Assembly: GCF_004664715.2 (NCBI RefSeq)
Contig: NC_051075.1
Location: forward strand, 38,153,958 to 38,217,957
Source: Peromyscus leucopus
Lineage: Eukaryota; Chordata; Mammalia; Rodentia; Cricetidae
DNA length: 64,000 bases
Direction: 5' to 3'
A program made the position numbers and the translations under genes. The number at the start of each line of letters is the position of its first letter. The stretch's first letter is position 1. Below, piece after piece: positions 45,231-53,840 of the stretch. The notes beneath the pieces are model-generated. The model worked only from the letters and a program-made list of their open reading frames with translations. It had not been told where the DNA came from and did not search any database.

Positions 45231-45499
45231 TATACCTCCACATCCCCTCTTCCCCCCAAGCATGGGCAATCATCAACCTCTTCATTTCAATGACTTTGTC
45301 TATTTTAGTCAAATATACCTTAGATAAGTAGATGCATACAATATTTCTCTTTCTGTGGCTGACCCTTTTCACTGAGCAAAACTCCTTTGTGATTCAGCCA
45401 CACTTTTACATATGGCAAGACTTCCTTTTTAAGGCTGAATGGTAGCTTGTTGTATACCTGTACTTGATATATGAACTACATTTTCTTTATACACTTGTA

Positions 45500-45810
45500 T
45501 AGTTCCTTTTCCTCATCGTTATGACAAACATCAGATGAAAGCAACTCAGGGAAGAGTTTGCTTCAGCTCACAGTGTGAGGGGATACAGTTCTTTGTGGCA
45601 AGAAAGGTATGGTGATGGGGGTGTGAGGTAGGCAGCTGGTCATGTTGACTGGGCAGTAAGGAAAGAAGCAGAGAGATGAAGGCTGGTGCTTCACTGGCTT
45701 CCTCGTGAAATCCTTGCTAAATCCTCTGACTCACACTCACAGACACAGTGGTGTGTCTCCTAGGTGACTTCAAATCCAGCTACATGGACAGTGAGGATTG
45801 ACCATCACAA
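45500..45810 (-). mobile_element. MaLR-type LTR nested in L1
   Basis: TCATCGTTATGACAAACATC, GCAACTCAGGGAAGAGTTTG and CAGCTCACAGTGTGAGGGGA resemble the reversed 3' end of rodent MaLRs. Edges are approximate. Confidence 0.5.
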
Positions 45811-46237
45811 CATTCCTCCCCCGGTTGGACATATCGGTTGTTTCATCATCCTGTTTATACACCAGGCTACAGTCATCATGGGAGTACGTGTATTGATTTC
45901 GGATTCTCCTCTCAACTATTTTGAAAATAGTACCCAGGAGTAGTGCTATGGTGTCCTATGAGAGATCTATGTTTTTGCCTTTGAGGCGCTTCTGTACCAC
46001 TCCCCACAGCAGCTTCACCACTTCACTTCTATCAACAAGTCAAAGGGTTCCAGTTTCTTAGCATCCTTTCCAAAATTTGTTATGTATCTATGTACCCAGC
46101 TACTGATCTATTTTATGGTTATTTTTGTGATCATCCTAGTAGATGTGAAGTGATATGATCTTACCATGTCATCCTACCTGGTATAAAACTTTGTGCCTCA
46201 GCCTCTTGGGTACTGGAATTATAACCCAGCTCATTAT

Positions 46238-46545
46238 TGTTGCGGAATATTTGATCTCACTGTGACACTCCAAGACTGTTAATAAAGTTAACCTTGAATT
46301 AGGATGTGGAGTCAATGACTAGCTTACTGGAATTAGCCATAGAGATTTTGGAGGACCCAGAATATGATAGAGAGGATAGGAAGGAAGGGGGGGGGCTTAG
46401 AAATAGGGTCTTTTCCAAATCTAGGAAGCATGGAGAGAGGGTCAGCTGGTCTTTCCTCTGCTGCTCTCTTGATCTATCAGGTTTTTACCCCAATATCTGA
46501 TTCCCAAGTTTTATTGATGATAGAACAATTTAGATAAACACATCA
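46238..46545 (+). mobile_element. solo LTR nested in L1
   Basis: It begins TGTTGCGGAATATTTGATCT and ends TAGATAAACACATCA, with CATTAT exactly repeated on both sides (46232-46237 and 46546-46551). AATAAAGTTAACC and TTTTACCCCAATATCTGAT are shared in spirit with family B (TTCACCCCAATATCTGGC at 21428-21445). Confidence 0.85.
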
Positions 46546-46769
46546 CATTATGAGTTTGATTTGCATTTTCCTAATGATTAGTGATGTTGAGCATTTCGTC
46601 ATATGCCAGCTGAGCATTTGTATGTCTTTATATGTCGTCTTTGGAAAAAAAGTTGGTTTGATCTTTTGCTCAGTTTTAAATGGGTTATTTTTTTGGTCTG
46701 TCTTTCTTCTTCTTGAAGTAGAGTTGGGGTTTACTAAGAGATTTTTAATGTAGATTTTATGCACTAGGG

Positions 46770-47121
46770 TGCTATGGATATCACTCTGTATAAATAAAAT
46801 ACTGATCGGCCAGTAGCCAGGTAGGAAGTATAGGCGGGACCAGCAGAGAGGAGAATTCTGGGAAGTGGAAGGCTGAGGCAGAGAGATGCTGCCAGCTGCT
46901 GCCATGACAAGCAACATGTGAAGATGCCGGTAAGCCACGAGCCACGTAGCAAGGTACAGATTAATAGAAATGGGTTAATTTAAGATAGAAGAACTAGATA
47001 GCAAGAAGCCTGCCATGGCCATATAGTTTGTAAATAATATAAGCATCTGTGTGTTTATTTTATAAATGGGCTGTCGGACTACCAGGGCTTGGTAAGATCC
47101 GGAGAGGAAACGCCAGCTACA
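46770..47121 (+). mobile_element. family-A solo LTR nested in L1
   Basis: It begins TGCTATGGATATCACTCTGT and ends AACGCCAGCTACA, with CTAGGG exactly repeated at 46764-46769 and 47122-47127. Only about 225 bp of L1 separates it from the previous solo LTR. Confidence 0.88.
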
Positions 47122-47345
47122 CTAGGGTTAAGGGAAAGAAAGTTATTCAGGGAAGAAGTAAGACATGCCTGAGAACATTGTTGTGGACCTCTCACAGGAG
47201 AGTTGTGTTGGCTTTATATTGAGATGCTTGTATGTGTTGGATATTAATTTTGATCAGAGGTAGGATGTGCAAACACCATTGTCCATTCAGTGTGCTGTGT
47301 TTCTTATTCAGGTAATTATCTTTGCTGTGTGGAAGCTTTTTATTT

Positions 47346-47689
47346 CATTTCCATTCCCTGCTATGTCCCTTCCCTCCCCTCCCCCTCCCTCCCCTCTTTC
47401 CTGCCCACTTTTCTCTCTCCCTCACTTTCATTGAAATTTTCACCATTTTCCTCAAGATTTAGTCGCAGCTGTTGGAGTTTCCTTTGTGGTCACAGAATAA
47501 TCAACCCTGAGAGCTGCCCATGTCATGTTAAAGTCCACCGCCCCGTGCATCGCGAACTCATCCCCTTCTCTCCATGTTGTGAAGATTGGGGGGAGAGCAT
47601 CTTCCGAATGTGTTCATCTTTTGGTAATTGAGGTATGGCTATATTTAGAAACCTCACACTCATTTTGCTTGGTAATGACCTAAATACAA
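47346..47689. other. unique DNA with a C-rich tract
   Basis: A CCCTCC-type tract lies at about 47367-47400 (G-rich on the minus strand). No gene was seen. Confidence 0.4.
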
Positions 47690-48350
47690 ACAATAGAAAC
47701 TATTGCTGAGCACATGGAGAAACTGGAAGTTTGTGCATTATTGGTAAGAATGCACAATGAGCAGCTGCTATGAAAACAGCATTATTGAAAAAAGTTGAAA
47801 ACAATTTTGTTCAGTAGCCCAGCAATTCTGCCTCTGGGTAGAATTTCAAAAGGATCAAAAGTAGAATCTTAAAGAGGTATTGGTAAACCCATGTCCTTAG
47901 CAGCAGTATTCATAACAGGCAAAAGGCAGAAATAATCTAAGTGTCCATAAAGAAAATATGGTATGTGCATGCAGTGAAATAATATTTAGCCCTAAAGGGA
48001 AATGCAGTTCTGATACATTCTGTAACTCGATTGGATGTTGAATACATTATACTCAGTGAAATAAGGCAGAAGCAAAGGCCAAGTGTTGTATCTATGTGTA
48101 TAAGTACTTGGTGTAGTCAACCTAAGATAACAGACCGTAATGTGGGAGGTGACAGAGGCTGGGGGTGGGGATGGTGAGTTCTTGTTTAATGTCTGTAGAG
48201 TTTCAGTTTGAGGGGGTGAAAAATTCCTGATTGTTGTCACACAGAAATGTCATATCCTTTAAAATCACAGAAATGTACATTTGGCAATAGTTAAGATGAT
48301 AAATATGTGGTACACACTTTATTGCAATTAAAAATTTTAAAACAAAAAGT
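47690..48350 (+). mobile_element. old L1 3' end
   Basis: CACATGGAGAAACTGGAAGT, CCCAGCAATTCTGCCTCTGG, AGCAGTATTCATAACAGGCA, GGTATGTGCATGCAGTGAAA and CACACTTTATTGCAATTAAA are in the order of an ancient L1 ORF2 end and 3' UTR. Confidence 0.7.
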
Positions 48351-49299
48351 GAAACAAGAAATGTTTGCCAAACCTATTCTTACCCTGCCTCTCACTGGAA
48401 GATTCTTACATTCTAGTCACCGGTTTTGTGATGCTTTCCTGCTGGAAGACACTAGTGTATGTGTCTTAACAGCAGACACAGAGTGAACACTCACTATCAT
48501 TATCTCACACAGCAAGCACACGAGGCAGGGACTGTTATGATTCATAGATCAGAGATGAGTAATGATCTTAAAAACCCAGCTACTAAGGCTGATTTCCTTG
48601 AGTATTCCTTAAAGGGAGACACAAGTTTATGGCAGAAAAGCCTGGCCTACGTGATGGAGACACAGTCATCTACTTATAGACATCTATGGGCTGTAGAGAA
48701 AATGGGCCATAAGGACCACTCTTATGTCATATTCTCTTCATATTACTCTCCTCTTGTGTGGTATTGACACCATAAGTGTACTCCCAAACCTGGAATCCTC
48801 GGGAGGGCTGAAACCTGGATGTGAAGAAATCCGAAGACCTTCACCCTCTGCTTTATATCCTTATATGAGACCTGTAGACTCTCATTAGAAAACCACTGGC
48901 CAACGTATAGCTACTTTTGCCAGTTGTATCCACACTTGATGGGTTCTGTGAAGATCTCCCTAGTACCACAATTCACTCAATTTGAGCGACAGATAATAAT
49001 AGACTCCACATTTCAAAGATTTGTTTTGGCCAGAGAGATGAAATAAATACCCACTGTCTTAGTGCTTTACAAGTCTGCCTAGAGGGCCTGCCATGCAGTT
49101 GGCTCCCCAGGATGGAGAAGTATCCTCATCTTAGCAATGAACTTGAGCCCTTGAATCTGGAAAAGCACTAAATGGTGTTACTTATCAGGTGAGCAATAGT
49201 TTATTGATGGTGAACAAGTTCAATTATTTCCATGAAGGATTATTCTGGTACTCAACAGCAATGCATTAGTGTGTGTTCATAATGTGCCTGTGAGTCTCT
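48351..49299. other. unique DNA, no supported gene
   Basis: A 102-codon plus-strand frame at 48459-48767 has no recognisable domain. Confidence 0.4.
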
Positions 49300-49567
49300 C
49301 TGTGTGTTTGTGTGTCTGCAGGTACACGTAAATGTGAAGGCCACAGGACGGCCTCTGATGTCATCCTCTGAGACAAAGGGTTTCATTGACCTGGAGCCCA
49401 CCAGTTATGATAGACTAGCTGGCCAGTGGGCCCCAGGGATCCTGTCTCTGCCTCCCTGGCATTCATTAAAAGCTCATGCTAGCATTTTTCCATGGGTCCT
49501 GGGGACTGAACTTGGGCCCTCATGCTATGCGGCAAGGACTTTAGCCACTGAGCCATTTCCCTGGTCC
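49300..49567 (-). mobile_element. B3/RSINE-type SINE, minus strand
   Basis: GCATTTTTCCATGGGTCCTG, GGGACTGAACTTGGGCCCTC, GCGGCAAGGACTTTAGCCAC and TGAGCCATTTCCCTGGTCC are the reversed SINE end and head. Confidence 0.6.
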
Positions 49568-50088
49568 TGCAATGTGCTCACTTGACATGAAGAGAATGGT
49601 GTGGTTGTGAGTTTTATTTTACCACTTAGGAATTTCTTCCCAGGGAAGAACTGTGTCTTGTTCTTCCCTCCCCCATCTAAGGCACAGCCCAGCATCTTGG
49701 CAGCGAGAAGGCAGAGCCGATTGCCTGAATGAATGCATGCTCTGTTCAAAGACTTGTCAATTATCATCTAATACATGTAATCATTTTTGCGGTGAAGCCT
49801 TCTCATGTTGGCAGAGAATGCACTGCCAGGGCATATCCCTGGATATCCCTTTATAGTAACATATGTCCGACTTACCCATGCCTCTCTGCTGTCTAGGGTC
49901 TGGTGGAATGTTGCTTTGGACAGGGGATCTAGATTTCCTGGATATAGACAAGATTGGAGGAGAGGCACTTGTGAAGATTACTGAAGGACCAAGGGCCACT
50001 CCAGGGTTCCAAAGCTGACTTTGGAAACGGCCCTCCTGCCTATCAGGGTCAGGCATGGGGATTTGGCAGTGCACATGAAGAATCCCAG
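49568..50088. other. unique DNA
   Basis: Nothing recognised. Confidence 0.35.
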
Positions 50089-50134
50089 CACTTGGGAAAA
50101 CAAAGGCCAGATGGTGAGTTCCAGGCCAGTTTTG
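50089..50134 (+). mobile_element. old B1 fragment, left part
   Basis: AATCCCAGCACTTGGGAAAA and GGTGAGTTCCAGGCCAG are B1 words. The fragment resumes at 58872 (TTCCAGGCCAGTTTTGAACT) after the inserted younger B1 and provirus. Confidence 0.6.
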
Positions 50135-50297
50135 TTTTGTTTGTTTGTTTTGTTTTGTTTTGTTTTGTTTTGTGTGTGTTTTTGTTTGGTTTGGTTTTTT
50201 GTTGTTGTTTTTTCGAGACAGGGATTCTCTGTGTAGTTTTGGTGCCTGTCCTGGATCTCGCTCTGTAGACCAGGATGGCCTCGAACTCACAGAGATC
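50135..50297 (-). mobile_element. young B1, part 1 of 2 (split by the provirus)
   Basis: A T/G-rich tail (TTTTG repeats at 50131-50210) leads into TTTCGAGACAGGGATTCTCT and TGGCCTCGAACTCACAGAGATC. The rest of the same B1 is at 58802-58871. A 16-bp duplication, TTCCAGGCCAGTTTTG, lies at 50119-50134 and 58872-58887. GAGATC at 50292-50297 is the provirus target site. Confidence 0.9.
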
Positions 50298-50721
50298 TGT
50301 GGTGGTAATCTAATTGTACAGAATTATTATTTTGATTGTATGTTAATAAAGTTGTCTGGGGGTCAGAGCTATTAGAGCCATAGCAAGAGTGTGGTGGTAG
50401 TGGTGGTGGCACACGCCTTTAATCCCATAAGATCTCTGTGTGTTCAGGGATACAGTCAGCATTGGAGACATATACCTTTAAGACCTAGGGGGCTGTACAT
50501 TCAGACAGTGACGAGGCAGTCATGTGTTTGGGTTTACAACCAATGAGAAGGCAGAACAACACACTATAAAAAAACGAACCGACAGGAAGTAGGTCTCTTT
50601 TCGAGAAGCTGGGACAGCAGGAGGAAGGGTGAGATTTTAGCTCTGAGCTCTGACCTCTCGGCTTTCTCTTTTACATTGTTTCTGTGTTTCTTATTTAATA
50701 AGACGGTTGGTTACATCAATA
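50298..50721 (+). repeat. provirus 5' LTR (424 bp)
   Basis: It begins TGTGGTGGTAATCTAATTGT and ends GGTTACATCAATA. A CCAAT box is at 50540-50544 and TATAAAAAAA at 50565-50574, so the promoter lies in the last third. TTAATAAGA near the 3' end (about 50693-50703) could be a weak poly-A signal. U3 contains B1-like words (CACACGCCTTTAATCCCATA, GATCTCTGTGTGTTCAGGG). It carries a GGTAGTGGTGG stretch one 3-bp unit longer than the 3' LTR. Confidence 0.95.
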
Positions 50722-50723
50722 TC

Positions 50724-50741
50724 TGGCGCCCAACGTGACAA
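50724..50741 (+). promoter_or_regulatory. primer binding site, tRNA-Lys type
   Basis: TGGCGCCCAACGTG at 50724-50737, then ACAA. The first 14 bases match the site used with tRNA-Lys(1,2) by several betaretrovirus-like elements; the last four (ACAA in place of a G-rich end) do not. It starts 2 nt after the LTR end (TC). Confidence 0.8.
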
Positions 50742-51111
50742 GAATCCATTAAAAACTGCTTGGCTTGGCAGCAGGTCAGCTTTCCCGCAAGGGCGGCAGG
50801 CGGCCCGAGGAGGCGGCGGCGGTGGCGGCCCGCGGCGGCCGGCGGCGATCGGCTTCTTAATCCGAGCAGCAGCTTCTTAGCCTGGGTCTAGTTCTGCTTG
50901 ACCACAGACTGGACTATCGGTGAGCTGCTTGCTTAAATCCTGCTTGCTTAAAGCCAGTGCTACAAACAACTCAGACCTGCCCTGCCGAACAGGGCCCTGC
51001 CTGTAAAGCCAACGCACGTGGTCGGAGCTTAAAGAAGCCAGACCCAAGCCTTGAGTCGGCACAAGAGGGAACACGTGGCTGCATTTAAACTTTAGCCAGC
51101 TATGCTTTCTT

Positions 51112-51171
<60 letters not shown>

Positions 51172-51314
51172 TGGATTTACACCTGGGACACTAGGTGGCT
51201 GCTTTGAAAATCCCCTCGGATTTCTACTGTTCTACGCAGATTTGGTAAGTCATAACATATCAGATATTTTAAAGGAAACTATCTAAAAGAGAATTTTTCC
51301 ACATTAAAAAACAA
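50742..51314 (+). other. provirus leader (5' UTR)
   Basis: It has a very GC- and CpG-rich block of GGC/CGG repeats at about 50783-50852, and a (CT)n tract of about 27 units at 51113-51166. The tract is pyrimidine-only and lies upstream of gag; both a splice-acceptor-like role and simple microsatellite growth are possible. No open frame of note was found. Confidence 0.8.
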
Positions 51315-52634
51315 ATGGGTTTTATGTGTACATTGGAAGAAAATTGGTTTTTGTTCGAAATTTTAGGCAGTCTGGCAATGGAACAACTATATAATATTAG
51401 TATTGGTGGAATTATGCACCTTATCACTATAATAATCCACATTTTAATATTTAAAAAGATAGTCAATTTAAGTGCCAGGATAACAGCTTTAGAAGAATTT
51501 GTTAAACCTGTAAAAATTCAGACAGAAGAAATTAACAGTGAAGTTGTTTCAAGTCGGGATCATAAGGTTGCAGAAAGAAAGCCTGTTTTCACACAGTCAC
51601 CCTTAATTTATCCTGTAACCGTACAGCAGATGCCTGATCAAATGGCTACACAAAATACTTGGGCTCCAATTGAAATGTTGGATTTAAAAAGGTTTAAGGA
51701 GGCAATAGTATCTTATGGCATGCATTCCCCATATGTAAAGCAAATGTTAAACTCTTGGTCAACATATAATAGGATAGTACCACAGGACTGGCGGGACCTC
51801 GCACAAGGTGTTCTGGAACCCAGCCAGAGACTTCAATTTCTGACTTGGTTTAAGGAGGAGGCTAAAAACATAGAAAAACAATGGAAGGATGAAGGAATAC
51901 AAGTTTGCCAGGATCAACTTATGGGCGAAGGCCAATATGCTTCAGCACAAACACAATGTTTATATGATGTCCAAACCCTAATTTTATGTCGAACGGCAGC
52001 CTTGAATGCATGGGACAAAGTTGAGGAACCAGGAAAAAAATCTGAGTCATTTACAAAGGTGAAGCAAGGCCCAAAAGAGTCTTTTACAGATTTTTTACAA
52101 AGACTGGCTTCAGCAGTAAAGAGAATGGTCTCAGATTCAGAAGCTGGTAAGGCAATAATTGAATCTTTGGCCTTTGAGAATGCGAATGCAGCATGCAAAA
52201 GAATAATCAGGCCATTAAGGGCAAGATCTGCACCTATGGAAGATTGGATTAGAGAAACAATTAATGTTGAAGCTGATGAGCATGATGATACATGGGTAGG
52301 AGAAGTAATTTCAAAAGGTTTGAGGAGTGTTAGATGTTTTGGATGTGGAAAGCAAGGACATTTGAAAAGGGACTGTAGACAGGTCATCCCCAGAAACAAT
52401 GTTTCTTCAAGGAACAATGGCAACAGAATGCCCCTTCCTTCTGGAGTATGCAGAAGGTGTGGTAAGGGAAAACACTGGACCAACGAATGTAGATCAACAA
52501 AGGACAGACAGGGTAATCCTTTGCCTCAGTCTTCGGGAAACTCCCAGAGGGGCCTCGCGCAGGCCCCCAGTGCAAATCCAGTTCAAACCTTTCCTGCAGC
52601 CATAGAGGAAATGCCTGCTCTGGAGAGCGATTAA
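51315..52634 (+). CDS. gag: gag polyprotein with membrane-anchor-like N terminus
   Basis: Retroviral Gag, the particle-forming structural protein, intact over 439 codons from the first ATG. A second in-frame ATG at 51378 (residue 22) has a better context (G at -3 and +4) and may be the real start. After residue 22 come a short NIS-bearing segment, a hydrophobic stretch (GGIMHLITIIIHILIF, about residues 31-46) and a heptad-like region. No matrix-type domain was recognised. The capsid occupies roughly residues 100-335, with the major homology region from residue 251 (QGPKESFTDFLQRL). Two CCHC zinc knuckles lie at residues 341-354 and 379-392. The frame ends TAA at 52632-52634. The -1 frameshift site sits near the 3' end. 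The N-terminal anchor suggests budding at an internal membrane, as in intracisternal particles; this is inference. If the first ATG is used, MGFMCT fits a myristoylation signal. Confidence 0.9.
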   Translation: MGFMCTLEENWFLFEILGSLAMEQLYNISIGGIMHLITIIIHILIFKKIVNLSARITALEEFVKPVKIQTEEINSEVVSSRDHKVAERKPVFTQSPLIYPVTVQQMPDQMATQNTWAPIEMLDLKRFKEAIVSYGMHSPYVKQMLNSWSTYNRIVPQDWRDLAQGVLEPSQRLQFLTWFKEEAKNIEKQWKDEGIQVCQDQLMGEGQYASAQTQCLYDVQTLILCRTAALNAWDKVEEPGKKSESFTKVKQGPKESFTDFLQRLASAVKRMVSDSEAGKAIIESLAFENANAACKRIIRPLRARSAPMEDWIRETINVEADEHDDTWVGEVISKGLRSVRCFGCGKQGHLKRDCRQVIPRNNVSSRNNGNRMPLPSGVCRRCGKGKHWTNECRSTKDRQGNPLPQSSGNSQRGLAQAPSANPVQTFPAAIEEMPALESD

Positions 52635-52790
52635 ATAACCAAATGCCTATTGGAATAAATCATGCTGGTCAGGTTGATGAAACAGAGAGAATAGAAAATT
52701 CAGGAGAAAACATAAAGAAAATTTTTTGGCAAACTTCTATTAATGAACAAAGACCAAAATTAACGATAAAAATAAATGGTGTTTTGTTGT
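52517..52790 (+). pseudogene. pro: protease N-terminal part (-1 frame), broken
   Basis: This is the frame entered after -1 slippage. It overlaps gag by about 118 nt and runs through [20 protein letters not shown], the lead-in of a retroviral aspartic protease. Only about 90 codons precede the protease and no dUTPase domain is seen, unlike many betaretroviruses. The catalytic DTG lies in another frame (see next entry), so a frame change occurred between about 52782 and 52795. Confidence 0.75.
52535..52567 (+). promoter_or_regulatory. gag-pro -1 frameshift site with hairpin
   Basis: The heptamer G GGA AAC (52535-52541) is in the gag phase required for -1 slippage. Seven nt later, GGGGCCT (52549-52555) can pair with AGGCCCC (52561-52567), a 7-bp stem closing a 5-nt CGCGC loop. 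The -1 frame is open from 52517 past the gag stop into the protease. GGGAAAC is a known betaretroviral gag-pro slip sequence. No pseudoknot partner was found. Confidence 0.8.
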
Positions 52791-53840
52791 CTGGTAGACA
52801 CAGGTGCGGACGTTACCATAATTGCACCAGAATTTTGGCATCCAACTTGGCCTCTTCAGGAGGTAAACGTTCAACTGTTAGGAATTGGGACATTATCTCA
52901 GGTGAAACAGAGTGCAAGATGGCTCGAATGTATAGGTCCAGAAGGACAGAGAGGAAAATTAAAACCATATGTGGCTAACATAACTATGAACCTGTGGGGT
53001 CGAGACTTGTTGCAACAATGGAATACTCAGATTAACATCCCTCCAATCTCAGAAACAAATCATAAACTAGCACATGTTACTGAGAGAAATATTAGAAGAT
53101 ATTGTTCTAATGAGTGGTCACCAGCCATCCATATTATACAAGAACAGGGCACAATAACTGATGATCTTCCAAAGACACCAACAGCTCTACCTTTAAAATG
53201 GTTAACAGACAAGCCTGTATGGGTCCAGCAATGGCCTTTAACAACAGAGAAACTCCAGGCTTTAGAAGAGCTGGTAGAAGAACAGTTAAATGCTCAGCAT
53301 ATTGAAAAATCAACCAGCCCTTGGAATTCTCCTGTATTTGTTATTAAAAAGAAATCTGGTAAATGGAGAATGGTAACAGACCTTAGAGCAATTAACAAAG
53401 TAATTCAGCCAATGGGCTCTCTACAATCTGGGATGCCTTTGCCTACTCTGTTACCAAAAGGATGGCCTCTCATAGTTATTGATTTAAAAGACTGTTTCTT
53501 TTCAATACCCTTACAAGAAAAAGACAAAGAAAGATTTGCTTTTACAGTGCCTACTTATAATAATTCTCAACCGGTTAGAAGATTTCAATGGAGGGTCCTC
53601 CCACAGGGAATGTTGAATAGCCCAACTCTGTGCCAATATTTTGTACAACAGCCATTGGAAGTGATACGTAAAAAATTTCCTAAATCTATAATTTATCATT
53701 ATATGGACGATATTTTACTAGCTGACTCAAATGCAGATACTTTAGAAATAATATTTGAAGAAGTAAAGAAAATTTTGCCTTGCTGGGATTACAAATTGCT
53801 CCTGAAAAGATACAAAGAGGAGATTCTATTAATTATTTAG
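52776..53840 (+). pseudogene. pol: protease core plus reverse transcriptase, shifted frame
   Basis: One continuous frame of about 354 codons. LVDTGAD (catalytic Asp at 52797) and the protease C-terminal GRDLL come first, then the RT from about 53221: [12 protein letters not shown], the motif-A aspartate in [12 protein letters not shown], and YMDD at 53700-53711. No stop or shift separates protease from RT, so both are read in one frame. The frame runs off into a stop near 53840 after departing from RT homology at about 53770-53785, where the coding frame changes back. Because the frames before and after agree, the two changes compensate each other in phase but leave about 1 kb out of register. 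Normally this product copies the genomic RNA to DNA in the particle; this copy cannot make it whole. Confidence 0.85.

Larger units (their letters stand above)
45231..47345 (-). mobile_element. old L1, minus strand, split by three LTRs
   Basis: L1 antisense words run in order across the interval: TATTTCTCTTTCTGTGGCTG at 45341, AGCAGCTTCACCACTTCACT at 46009, TTGATTTGCATTTTCCTAAT at 46558 and TTGCTGTGTGGAAGCTTTTT at 47323. Between them lie a MaLR (about 45500-45810), a solo LTR (46238-46545) and a family-A solo LTR (46770-47121). No L1 frame is intact. Confidence 0.7.

Noticed and set aside
51914..52483. 189-codon minus-strand frame antisense to gag
   Set aside because: It is the shadow of the gag frame; no independent features were seen, and antisense retroviral genes need transcript evidence.
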